Below, in pieces: positions 1 through 6,415 of a stretch of 14,200 nt of DNA. The first letter of the stretch is position 1; each line of letters opens with the position of its first letter. A program made the translations under genes and the position numbers. The notes under the pieces are model-generated. The model made no database searches, was not told the DNA's origin, and saw only the letters and a program-made list of their open reading frames with translations. This DNA comes from an uncultured Clostridia bacterium (GTDB lineage: Bacteria; Bacillota; Clostridia; Christensenellales; UBA1242): positions 1-14,200 of the forward strand of contig CALBHW010000045.1 of NCBI GenBank assembly GCA_937893125.1. Reading direction: 5' to 3'.

Positions 1-15
1 AAGTAAATTGTATTT

Positions 16-92
16 GTTTCCGTAGCTCAGCTGGATAGAGCGTCCCCCTCCTAAGGGGAAGGTCGCGCGTTCGAATCGCGCCGGGAACACCA
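16..92 (+). tRNA. tRNA-Arg, anticodon CCU, CCA encoded
   Basis: A complete 77-nt cloverleaf folds by hand. The 7-bp acceptor stem pairs 16-22 with 82-88 (one G-U pair), the D arm is 25-41, and the anticodon stem is 43-47 with 55-59. The loop CTCCTAA places anticodon CCT at 50-52. The T arm has stem 65-69/77-81 and loop TTCGAAT. Discriminator A89 is followed by genomically encoded CCA (90-92). It decodes AGG as arginine. The D loop has A at the position-20 equivalent, the usual Arg identity base, which argues against an AGG-to-Met reassigned tRNA. Only 15 nt lie upstream, so no promoter can be judged. Confidence 0.97.
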
Positions 93-256
93 AATTTTCG
101 GTCAAAATGATTAAATTTATATAGGCTTAGATTTGTAAATTATGCTCAAAAACAATTCTACAACTAAAATTATAAGGTAGTAGATTTTGCGCACTTTAAA
201 ACTTCGCAGTATAACACACTGACAAGTTTTTTTATTCTTCCCTTCTATATAGACAA

Positions 257-295
257 TTGAGCAGGAGTGTAAACTCTCCTGCTCAACTTGTTTTT
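257..295 (+). terminator. Strong intrinsic terminator between convergent transcripts
   Basis: An 11-bp perfect stem (257-267 with 276-286, core GAGCAGGAG/CTCCTGCTC) encloses an 8-nt loop. On the + strand it is followed by CTTGTTTTTA, a fair U-tract, so it best ends rightward transcription from the tRNA. On the - strand it lies about 33 nt past the lipoprotein stop, but the sequence after it (TTGTCTATATAG) is a poor U-tract. It probably serves both converging transcripts, less efficiently on the - strand. The stretch 93-256 between the tRNA and this hairpin shows no gene. Confidence 0.75.
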
Positions 296-319
296 ATAAA
301 GTTTCTCTAACTACTCATT

Positions 320-2692
320 TTAAATAATTTCATAATCTATTAAAAATTCTTTATCACAGAGCCTTATTTTCGCTTGTTTTTGACCTAATGAACTTGTGTC
401 TAAATCTTCTAGGATTTCATAATTATAGTATTCAAATGGCACTTCAACCCCATTTATATATCGCATTTCACCTGACCAACTTTCACCATTATTACTACTG
501 ATTTTTTGATTATTTAAATCTCCCAAATAGCAACAATCTTTATAATAAGCAAACAAATTTAAATCTCTTAAGCTTATATTTGAATTTAATTCTATTGTTT
601 TGTTTTCTAGGCATACTTTATCGATCTCGCTATCCACTTTGTATTTAACCATAACTTCTATATTGCAAATTTTAACCGTGGTTGTGTGTTCCCCCACTTT
701 TGACAAATCAGCATAGTTATCGGAAACCTGAGAGCTTCTAATCCAAGGCAACGTAATAAACTTTAATTCTTCACCTTGATAATAATATGCTTTATTATGA
801 CTTAAATTATCTAATTCATACGAGCAAGAACATTGTATCGCGAAATCACTATTAGAATCAATATATTCGATATCATTAAGAGAAACAACAGTGTAATCGA
901 TTTTCAAAAGTTGATAACTTCCAGCCTTTTCAAAAGGAAATTGAACAATCGCCTCTTTTTCTCCAGTAGTTGTTAAGACAAAATCGGATAAAATATATTC
1001 TTCCTTATCAATTTTCCATTCAAATTTTGTGCCGTCTTTTAATAAAATAACAACTTTTCTATTTAACAAACTTGCATCGTTTGTTGCAGTTAGTTCTTGA
1101 ACAAAATCATTTGTGTCAAGCGTTTCAAATGAATCAAACTCCGATTCATTATACTCAACACTATATTCAAATTCATCAGCACACAATCCCAAATATAGTG
1201 TTCCAGTAAATTTGCCAACAGCATTTGTTGAAATGTCGCAATAGGCGTTTGATGTTACACTATTATAGTTGTTATCAAAATCACGGCATAAATAGTCAAT
1301 GCACTCAAATTTATCATATGAAATGTAATTTCCGTCTTGATCGATTGGATATGAAATTTTGGAGCCATCTTCTGGAAATGAAATAACTGGAAAGAACTTA
1401 TACTCTATTTTAGATATTGTTGGAGGAAGAACAGAAATCCAATTGCCTGTGTGATTATAATTGCAATTAGTTTTAAAATATACCTTTTCATTAGAATGTG
1501 CAATGACATCAATATCTGTAGTTGTGTCATCAAAATTTGTGGCGGTCACTTTAAAATTTAACGCTTTATATGCGTAATAATCATAGTGATAACTGATACC
1601 ATTACAATTATCGATTATATATTTTGAATTTTCCCCAATTAAATATGTACTTTTAAAACTATCTTTTTGTATTTTAATTGACTTATATTTAGGTGTGATT
1701 GTGTATATAAAATAATCGCTTGATTTTTCACCCAAAATAATCCGCATTTTATTTTTTACTTCTCTAACATTTTTATCCTTAACAATTCGTGTTGAATCAA
1801 AGCCACGAACCATATCTTTTGTTATATCAATGTACTCGCCTTCGTAGTAGTAATATTCAACATAAGCATACATTCCATTAGGGTCAACTTCTTCTCCGTA
1901 AACATATTCGGTTTTAGGAGAGCCATAAAAAGTTACATTTTGGACTTTCTTTTCTTCCCATTTTGCATAAACAATAATCGCCGTATCATATTCGCCAAAA
2001 TTTATTAAAGATTTATCAAATGGAGTTGTAAACCCACTATCCATAAACCAACCTTTAAAAATAAATAATGGTTTTGTTGACGTAGGCATATCATAATTTG
2101 TTACAGTGGCAAGATTTATTGACTCGCACTCACTTCCACCATTGCTTTCAAAATTGATATACCTATTCAATGCCCATTTTGCATAAATGGTTATTTCGCT
2201 TTTCGGCTCAATATTACTTAAACTATCAATTGTAAATTGTTGTTGCCAAGCACCATTGTCATAATACCAGCCCATAAAAGTATAGCCGTTCCTTTCAGGT
2301 GTTGGGATTTGTAAATTTACATTATCGTAAACAATTTTATCAAGTTTTTCACCGCCATTAGTATTAAAGTTGATATACATAACGGGTATCCATTTCGCAT
2401 AGGCGGTTATATTAACACTTTTGCTAAGTGGATAGTTAAGTATTGTGTTAACTGTCAATGGTTCATTCCATTTATCATTGTCGGTGTACCAACCATCAAA
2501 AATATAATCTTCTTTTGTTGGGTCGTCTGGCATATTAAAACTTTTTCCAACGACATATTCTATGGACTTGCAACTTGTTCCACCATTGCTATCAAAGTTT
2601 ATTGTCAAAGTAATGTTAGAGCCACAAGCACTAAATAAGCAACAACTTATAGCCAATAGGAGCATTACCAAAAATAATCTTAGTTTTTTCAT
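320..2692 (-). CDS. Surface lipoprotein with three InlB B-repeats and Ig-like domains
   Basis: This 790-aa exported protein has a classic lipoprotein signal: MKKLR, a hydrophobic core, and lipobox F-S-A-C with the lipidated Cys at 23. Three InlB B-repeat (Listeria-Bacteroides, Flg_new) units follow at about 31-101, 106-173 and 178-245. Each has an INF-x2-NGG opening, a central GW[YF] and a closing YAKW. Residues about 250-345 look like a bacterial Ig-like (Big_3-type) domain with a tyrosine-rich strand. The middle is unassigned, and about 700-790 again looks Ig-like. The family is usually surface-exposed, mediating adhesion or protein contacts; a binding role here is inference. The mature protein has about 15 cysteines after Cys23. 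The start is set by AGGGG at 2699-2703, 6 nt before ATG; the stop is TAA. Its own promoter and an upstream terminator make it a separate unit, so proximity to rpe says little about function. Confidence 0.85.
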   Translation of the reverse strand: MKKLRLFLVMLLLAISCCLFSACGSNITLTINFDSNGGTSCKSIEYVVGKSFNMPDDPTKEDYIFDGWYTDNDKWNEPLTVNTILNYPLSKSVNITAYAKWIPVMYINFNTNGGEKLDKIVYDNVNLQIPTPERNGYTFMGWYYDNGAWQQQFTIDSLSNIEPKSEITIYAKWALNRYINFESNGGSECESINLATVTNYDMPTSTKPLFIFKGWFMDSGFTTPFDKSLINFGEYDTAIIVYAKWEEKKVQNVTFYGSPKTEYVYGEEVDPNGMYAYVEYYYYEGEYIDITKDMVRGFDSTRIVKDKNVREVKNKMRIILGEKSSDYFIYTITPKYKSIKIQKDSFKSTYLIGENSKYIIDNCNGISYHYDYYAYKALNFKVTATNFDDTTTDIDVIAHSNEKVYFKTNCNYNHTGNWISVLPPTISKIEYKFFPVISFPEDGSKISYPIDQDGNYISYDKFECIDYLCRDFDNNYNSVTSNAYCDISTNAVGKFTGTLYLGLCADEFEYSVEYNESEFDSFETLDTNDFVQELTATNDASLLNRKVVILLKDGTKFEWKIDKEEYILSDFVLTTTGEKEAIVQFPFEKAGSYQLLKIDYTVVSLNDIEYIDSNSDFAIQCSCSYELDNLSHNKAYYYQGEELKFITLPWIRSSQVSDNYADLSKVGEHTTTVKICNIEVMVKYKVDSEIDKVCLENKTIELNSNISLRDLNLFAYYKDCCYLGDLNNQKISSNNGESWSGEMRYINGVEVPFEYYNYEILEDLDTSSLGQKQAKIRLCDKEFLIDYEII

Positions 2693-2709
2693 ATTTTTCC
2701 CCTAGTTTT

Positions 2710-2738
2710 ATAATAGCACAACATTTTATATTTTGCAA
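2710..2738 (-). promoter_or_regulatory. Sigma-A-like promoter for the lipoprotein gene
   Basis: On the - strand, TTGCAA (2733-2738) and TATTAT (2710-2715) are separated by exactly 17 nt. The predicted transcription start near 2703 falls at the Shine-Dalgarno sequence, giving a very short leader; this is the main doubt. The promoter lies just downstream of the terminator at 2766-2796, consistent with a transcription-unit boundary. Confidence 0.5.
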
Positions 2739-2765
2739 CGAGATATACGCCACAACTTACTACTA

Positions 2766-2796
2766 ATTAAAAAGCACTTCTTAAAATAAGAAATGC
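2766..2796 (-). terminator. Intrinsic terminator after rpe
   Basis: On the - strand a 10-bp stem (2787-2796 with 2774-2783, one G-U pair) closes a 3-nt loop and is followed directly by TTTTT (2773-2769). It lies 107 nt past the rpe stop and just before the lipoprotein promoter, so it closes the housekeeping gene cluster. A weaker AT-only hairpin with a long T-run sits nearer rpe, around 2866-2885. The gap between 2797 and 2902 shows no gene. Confidence 0.8.
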
Positions 2797-2902
2797 CTAC
2801 ATAATGATTTATCCCTTTATTGGGGCGACTATTTGTATATTATTTAGGCTGGAATATAGGTAAAAAAAAATTTTCTAAAAAAAGAAACAACTTTTTAATT
2901 CT

Positions 2903-3553
2903 TTATTCCTTTAGTTTTGAAATTGTTTGAGCTTTATTTGAACTATTATATAAAGCACCCCCGACAACAACATTTGTGACACCAAGAAGTTTTAGGTTGT
3001 CAATATTTTCTTCATTTACACCACCGTCGACTTCAATGGTGGTTTTTAGGTGAAAATTGTCAATAAAATTCTTTATTCGAGCGATTTTATTGTAGGCAGA
3101 GTTATCGAATTTTTGACCGCTCTTCCCGATTTTAACACTCATAACCAGCACATTGTCGCAATATCTAAGTAATGGTAAAAAGTCGTCAATTGGCGTTTCA
3201 ATCTTAACAGCAACAGACGCTTTAATGCCGTGACGTCTTATATCTTCTAAGGTCTCAACAAGAGCAAAATCATCTGGGAAACATTCGTAGTGAACGGATA
3301 TATTTTTTACGCCAGTTTTAAGATAATTTTTATACTCGTCTTGTGGATTATAGACCATTAGATGCGCGTCAATTGGAAGGTTTGAACACTCTTGAATAGT
3401 TGGCAAAATATCCGCGTCAAAAGTTTTTTGTTCCACCAAAATGCCGTCCATAATGTCAAGGTGAATGTAGTCAACATTAAGGCTTGAAACACTTTTCAAA
3501 TAGTCTATGAGTTCCGCTTGTTTTGGGGGATTGGTTGAAACAGAAATTTGCAT
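2903..3553 (-). CDS. rpe: Ribulose-phosphate 3-epimerase, divergent
   Basis: This 216-aa TIM-barrel enzyme is expected to interconvert D-ribulose 5-phosphate and D-xylulose 5-phosphate in the cytosolic pentose phosphate pathway. The metal ligands of the family are present: H31 and D33 (in IHLDIMDG), H64 (in DAHLMV) and D176 (in EVDGGV). The N-terminus lacks the usual APSILSAD strand, reading SVSTNPP instead. The phosphate-loop region is MSVKIGKSGQKF where most family members have MSVNPGFGGQ. Substrate range could therefore differ; a related sugar-phosphate epimerase is the alternative. ATG is preceded by AGGA at 3561-3564 with 7-nt spacing, inside the end of rlmN; only 4 nt separate the rlmN stop and this start, so translational coupling is likely. 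Bacillus also has rpe in the cluster that carries rlmN. Confidence 0.85.
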   Translation of the reverse strand: MQISVSTNPPKQAELIDYLKSVSSLNVDYIHLDIMDGILVEQKTFDADILPTIQECSNLPIDAHLMVYNPQDEYKNYLKTGVKNISVHYECFPDDFALVETLEDIRRHGIKASVAVKIETPIDDFLPLLRYCDNVLVMSVKIGKSGQKFDNSAYNKIARIKNFIDNFHLKTTIEVDGGVNEENIDNLKLLGVTNVVVGGALYNSSNKAQTISKLKE

Positions 3554-3557
3554 TTTT

Positions 3558-4598
3558 CTATCCTTTTTTAATATATTTTCGTCTTAACTGCCCGCACGCG
3601 CCATCGATGTCTTTCCCGAGACTGCGCCTAGTTGTAACATTGATTTTATAATCTTTTAAAATGCGAGCAAAGTTGTCTATCGTCTCTTGCGAACACGATT
3701 TAAAATCATTTTCCTTAACTTCATTGAGATTTATTAAATTGACAATATAGTTATGACCAGAGAGTTTTTTAGCAAGTTCCAAAGCATTTTCGCGCGACGA
3801 ATTGACATTTTTAATCATAATATATTCAAATAAAATTCGCCTATTGGTCTTTTTTGCATAATACTCACACGCTTTTAAAAGTTCGTCCATTGTGCACGAT
3901 TTCGAAACAGGCATAATACGGTGCCTTATGTCGTCATTTGGTGCGTGGAGAGATATGCAAAGATTGATTTGGCGTCCAAGGTCGGCGAGTTTATAAATAT
4001 TTTTGACAAGTCCGCAAGTCGAAAGCGAGATGTTGCGGTCACTAAAATTGAGCCCGTGTTTGTCGTTTGCAATCTCTAAAAATTTTGCGACATTGTCAAA
4101 GTTATCAAGAGGTTCACCACTGCCCATAAGAACAATATTTGTAACTTTGCGGTTTTTAAGGTCACCACCAAGCATTTGATTGACTTTAATTATCTGCCCC
4201 ATAATTTCGCCTGCGGTCAAATTTCTCACCAGCCCGTCAAGCCCGCTAGCGCAAAATTTACAACCCATTCGACACCCAACTTGTGTTGAGACACAAATTG
4301 TGTAGCCAAATTTGTACCCCATCAAAACGCCTTCTATTACATTATCATCACGGAGTTTATATAAAAACTTTCTTGTGCCATCAAGAGACACTTGCTCCTT
4401 TATAATTTCAAGGACTTCATCGTCGTAATTTTCCTTTAATTTCTCCACAAGAGCCTTTGGAATATTAGTCATTTCATCTAAAGTTTTTCCCATATGAAGG
4501 CTAGAAAAAATTTGCTCAGCACGATATTTTTTTTCGCCAAGTTGAACAACTAAATCTTCCATTTCTTTATAAGTCAAACTAAGTAAATTTTCTTTCAT
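3558..4598 (-). CDS. rlmN: Dual-specificity rRNA/tRNA adenine C2-methyltransferase RlmN
   Basis: This 346-aa radical SAM enzyme methylates C2 of A2503 in 23S rRNA and of A37 in some tRNAs, using an S-adenosylmethionine-derived radical and a methyl-cysteine intermediate. The [4Fe-4S] cluster motif is C109-x3-C113-x2-C116 within VGCRMGCKFCASG. The conserved preceding C102 and the catalytic C-terminal C335 (GACGQLRR) are present, as is the GEPL segment. Length is normal for the family. The SD is AAGGTGAT at 4601-4608, close to ATG; the stop is TAG. It is followed 4 nt later by rpe. A candidate promoter sits in the 118-nt gap after fmt. In Bacillus, rsmB lies between fmt and rlmN; here it is missing. 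Confidence 0.97.
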   Translation of the reverse strand: MKENLLSLTYKEMEDLVVQLGEKKYRAEQIFSSLHMGKTLDEMTNIPKALVEKLKENYDDEVLEIIKEQVSLDGTRKFLYKLRDDNVIEGVLMGYKFGYTICVSTQVGCRMGCKFCASGLDGLVRNLTAGEIMGQIIKVNQMLGGDLKNRKVTNIVLMGSGEPLDNFDNVAKFLEIANDKHGLNFSDRNISLSTCGLVKNIYKLADLGRQINLCISLHAPNDDIRHRIMPVSKSCTMDELLKACEYYAKKTNRRILFEYIMIKNVNSSRENALELAKKLSGHNYIVNLINLNEVKENDFKSCSQETIDNFARILKDYKINVTTRRSLGKDIDGACGQLRRKYIKKG

Positions 4599-4637
4599 AA
4601 ATCACCTTTTGATGTGCATTAAATTAGACAAACATTT

Positions 4638-4666
4638 ATTTTAAAACTTTTTTTAAAGTAAGCCAA
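4638..4666 (-). promoter_or_regulatory. Candidate internal promoter before rlmN-rpe
   Basis: On the - strand, TTGGCT (4661-4666) and TAAAAT (4638-4643) have a 17-nt spacer, placing transcription start about 30 nt upstream of the rlmN ATG. It lies in the 118-nt gap after fmt, where no clear terminator is seen, so it would add to read-through rather than replace it. AT-rich DNA makes chance matches likely. Confidence 0.4.
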
Positions 4667-4716
4667 TATAAGTCAAGTTCTATAAATAGAAACTACTAAA
4701 TTTAAAGTTGCAATAA

Positions 4717-5667
4717 CTACTTTTTAGTCAAATTTGTCTTTATTTCAATTTTTTTGCCGTTTAAATACGCCTTAGCGTCCATTTTTTTCCCGTTTGGCGC
4801 TTGAATAATATCTAAACTAACTAGCCCGTCGTGGCACCTAACGATAAGTCCCTTTTTCCCACTTGCAAAAACCACTTCGCCGTGCTCATAATCGTTTAAA
4901 TTGACATTTATAAAATTATCGTAAGGCGTTGCAGAATAAACAATCAATGGTTCGCCATTTAAAACCACTCGCGCAAGTGGCCAAGGGTTTAATCCACGCA
5001 CAAAGTTGTGAATTTGGTCGGCTGTTTTGTCAAAATCAATATATGACATTTCTTTGTCAAGTTTTGGAAAATAAGTCATCAATTCTTCATTTTGTTTGAC
5101 AAATTTTGCACGTTTTTCTTCGAGAGCGTCAAGCGCTTCAACAAGGCACTCCCCGCCAAGTGTAGCGAGTTTCAAAGTCAAGTCTCCCGCAGTGTCGTTT
5201 TTGTCAATAGGAATACTTTTTTGTAAAATCATATCACCGCTATCAAGTTTGAGCGCCGTTTGCATAATCGTAATTCCAGTCTCTTTTTCGCCGTTTATTA
5301 GGCAAAAATTTATAGGTGCGCTTCCACGATATTTTGGAAGAAGTGACGCGTGAACATTGATAACCCCATATGGCGCTAGATTTAATATATTTTCTCTTAA
5401 AAGTTGTCCAAAAGACGCCGTCACAAGAACATCTGGGTTATATGATTTTATCTCTTCTTCACCCGACTTACTTACACTTTTATATTGCAAAATAGGAAGG
5501 TTATGAGAAAGCGCAAATTTTTTTATTTCGCTCATTTCAACCCTTTTCCCGCGCCCACGCTCTTTATCTAAACTCGACACCACACACACGACTTTGTGTC
5601 GCGATTGCAAAAGTCTATTTAGTACAATTGTCGAAAATTCCGAACAACCCAAAAATGCTACTTTCAT
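4717..5667 (-). CDS. fmt: Methionyl-tRNA formyltransferase
   Basis: This 316-aa enzyme transfers a formyl group from 10-formyl-tetrahydrofolate to initiator Met-tRNA, enabling fMet initiation. The catalytic triad is present: N104 and H106 in VINVHASLLPKYRGSAP, and D142 in LKLDSGD. Residues about 1-185 form the Rossmann-like formyltransferase domain; the C-terminal part, with FVRGLNPWP near 225, is the OB-like tRNA-binding domain. Length is normal. Two adjacent ATGs exist; I chose the second (5665-5667), because AGGGGG at 5672-5677 is 4 nt from it but only 1 nt from the first, and MKVAFLG matches the usual N-terminus. The stop is TAG. Def, which removes the formyl group, is the upstream neighbour, the common pairing; the gap is an unusually long 156 nt. 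Confidence 0.96.
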   Translation of the reverse strand: MKVAFLGCSEFSTIVLNRLLQSRHKVVCVVSSLDKERGRGKRVEMSEIKKFALSHNLPILQYKSVSKSGEEEIKSYNPDVLVTASFGQLLRENILNLAPYGVINVHASLLPKYRGSAPINFCLINGEKETGITIMQTALKLDSGDMILQKSIPIDKNDTAGDLTLKLATLGGECLVEALDALEEKRAKFVKQNEELMTYFPKLDKEMSYIDFDKTADQIHNFVRGLNPWPLARVVLNGEPLIVYSATPYDNFINVNLNDYEHGEVVFASGKKGLIVRCHDGLVSLDIIQAPNGKKMDAKAYLNGKKIEIKTNLTKK

Positions 5668-5679
5668 CATTCCCCCTTG

Positions 5680-5713
5680 AAAAAATAAAGTGTTTTATGT
5701 TTCTAAAAAACAC
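5680..5713 (-). terminator. Terminator-like hairpin just before the fmt ribosome binding site
   Basis: On the - strand a 7-bp stem (GTGTTTT at 5713-5707 with AAAACAC at 5696-5690) and 10-nt loop are followed by TTTATTTTTT (5689-5680). It ends only 2 nt before the fmt Shine-Dalgarno sequence at 5672-5677. The stem is weak (two G-C pairs), so it may be a partial terminator or attenuator between def and fmt rather than a full stop. Confidence 0.4.
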
Positions 5714-5740
5714 AAAAAGGTTTTTGTTGCTTTTCACATA

Positions 5741-5769
5741 TATTTATAGCGCAACTAAAAAGCTTACAA
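5741..5769 (-). promoter_or_regulatory. Weak candidate promoter for fmt
   Basis: On the - strand, TTGTAA (5764-5769) is 17 nt from TAAATA (5741-5746), or 15 nt from the better -10 TATAAA (5743-5748). Either places a start near 5735, giving a leader of about 65 nt that contains the hairpin at 5680-5713. Support is limited, since the spacing and the -10 quality do not agree. Confidence 0.3.
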
Positions 5770-5823
5770 GCCCAAAAAAAGGCCAAAACGAAAAAAGTTA
5801 CACCTTTAAGCAAGTATATTTTT

Positions 5824-6279
5824 TTACTTTTTAAAAGGTTTATTTTTTAAGTAATCAATAAAAAGAATACCGTTTAAGTGGTCATTCTCATGACAAAATG
5901 CGCGTGCCATAAAATCGGTTGCAGTAATAGACATAGGATTTCCGTATCTATCTTCAAAGTCAATTGTGACGACATTTGGGCGTTCAATCTCTTCGTATAC
6001 ATTTGGGATACTTAAACACCCTTCTTGCGCGACATTTTTACCCGAAGTTTTAACAATCTTTGGGTTGATAACTTCAAAGTACGCGTTGTTTAAACTAATA
6101 ACAAAAGCTCTTTTAAGTACGCCAACTTGTGGACACGCAAGCCCAACGCCGTTTGACTTTTCAAGGGTTTCCTTCATATCATCAAGAAGTTCCCACAAAT
6201 CTTCGTCGAAGTTTTTTATAGGCTTTGAAATTTTCCTTAATATTTCATTTTCTTGTGTAATTATTTTCCTTGTTGCCAT
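5824..6279 (-). CDS. def: Peptide deformylase
   Basis: This 151-aa iron (or other divalent metal) hydrolase removes the N-formyl group from nascent peptides. All three family motifs are present: motif I GVGLACPQ (44-51, with catalytic Q51), motif II EGCLS (86-90, metal ligand C88) and motif III HENDH (130-134, metal ligands H130 and H134, catalytic E131). The compact length and EGCLS motif fit the short bacterial class. AAGGAG at 6285-6290 lies 5 nt before ATG, a strong start; the stop is TAA. It follows priA after 136 nt, a gap with a good promoter and a hairpin-forming leader, so def probably has its own start site in addition to read-through. The order priA-def-fmt is as in Bacillus. Confidence 0.97.
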   Translation of the reverse strand: MATRKIITQENEILRKISKPIKNFDEDLWELLDDMKETLEKSNGVGLACPQVGVLKRAFVISLNNAYFEVINPKIVKTSGKNVAQEGCLSIPNVYEEIERPNVVTIDFEDRYGNPMSITATDFMARAFCHENDHLNGILFIDYLKNKPFKK

Positions 6280-6300
6280 TTTTTCTCCTTTTTATAAATA

Positions 6301-6357
6301 GGCTTTATAATCCATTTTTTAATGTTTTAGTACAAAATTAAACACCTATTAAAAGCC
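6301..6357 (-). promoter_or_regulatory. Structured def 5' leader
   Basis: Within the predicted def leader, 6352-6357/6348-6351 pair with 6301-6306/6308-6311 to give a 10-bp stem with one bulge and a 36-nt loop; a 5-bp inner stem (TGTTT/AAACA) is possible. A competing 6-bp pairing (CCTATT 6345-6350 with AATAGG 6297-6302) uses some of the same bases. This is a hand fold only; I do not recognise a known riboswitch. Confidence 0.3.
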
Positions 6358-6379
6358 ATTCCTTTTATATATCCACAAT

Positions 6380-6407
6380 ATTTTAGCACATTTGTCGCAA
6401 TTATCAA
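6380..6407 (-). promoter_or_regulatory. Sigma-A-like promoter for def
   Basis: On the - strand, TTGATA (6402-6407) and TAAAAT (6380-6385) have a 16-nt spacer, with TGC immediately before the -10 (extended -10, TGN). It lies 9 nt after the priA stop. The predicted leader to the def ATG is about 95 nt. Confidence 0.5.
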
Positions 6408-6415
6408 ATAAAAAT

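Noticed and set aside
93..256. A small RNA gene after the tRNA
   Set aside because: Only short, weak hairpins are visible and no promoter or terminator frames the region apart from the shared one at 257-286.
5966..6301. 111-aa reading frame on the + strand opposite def
   Set aside because: It overlaps def almost entirely, whose catalytic motifs are complete, and has no recognisable family motif of its own.
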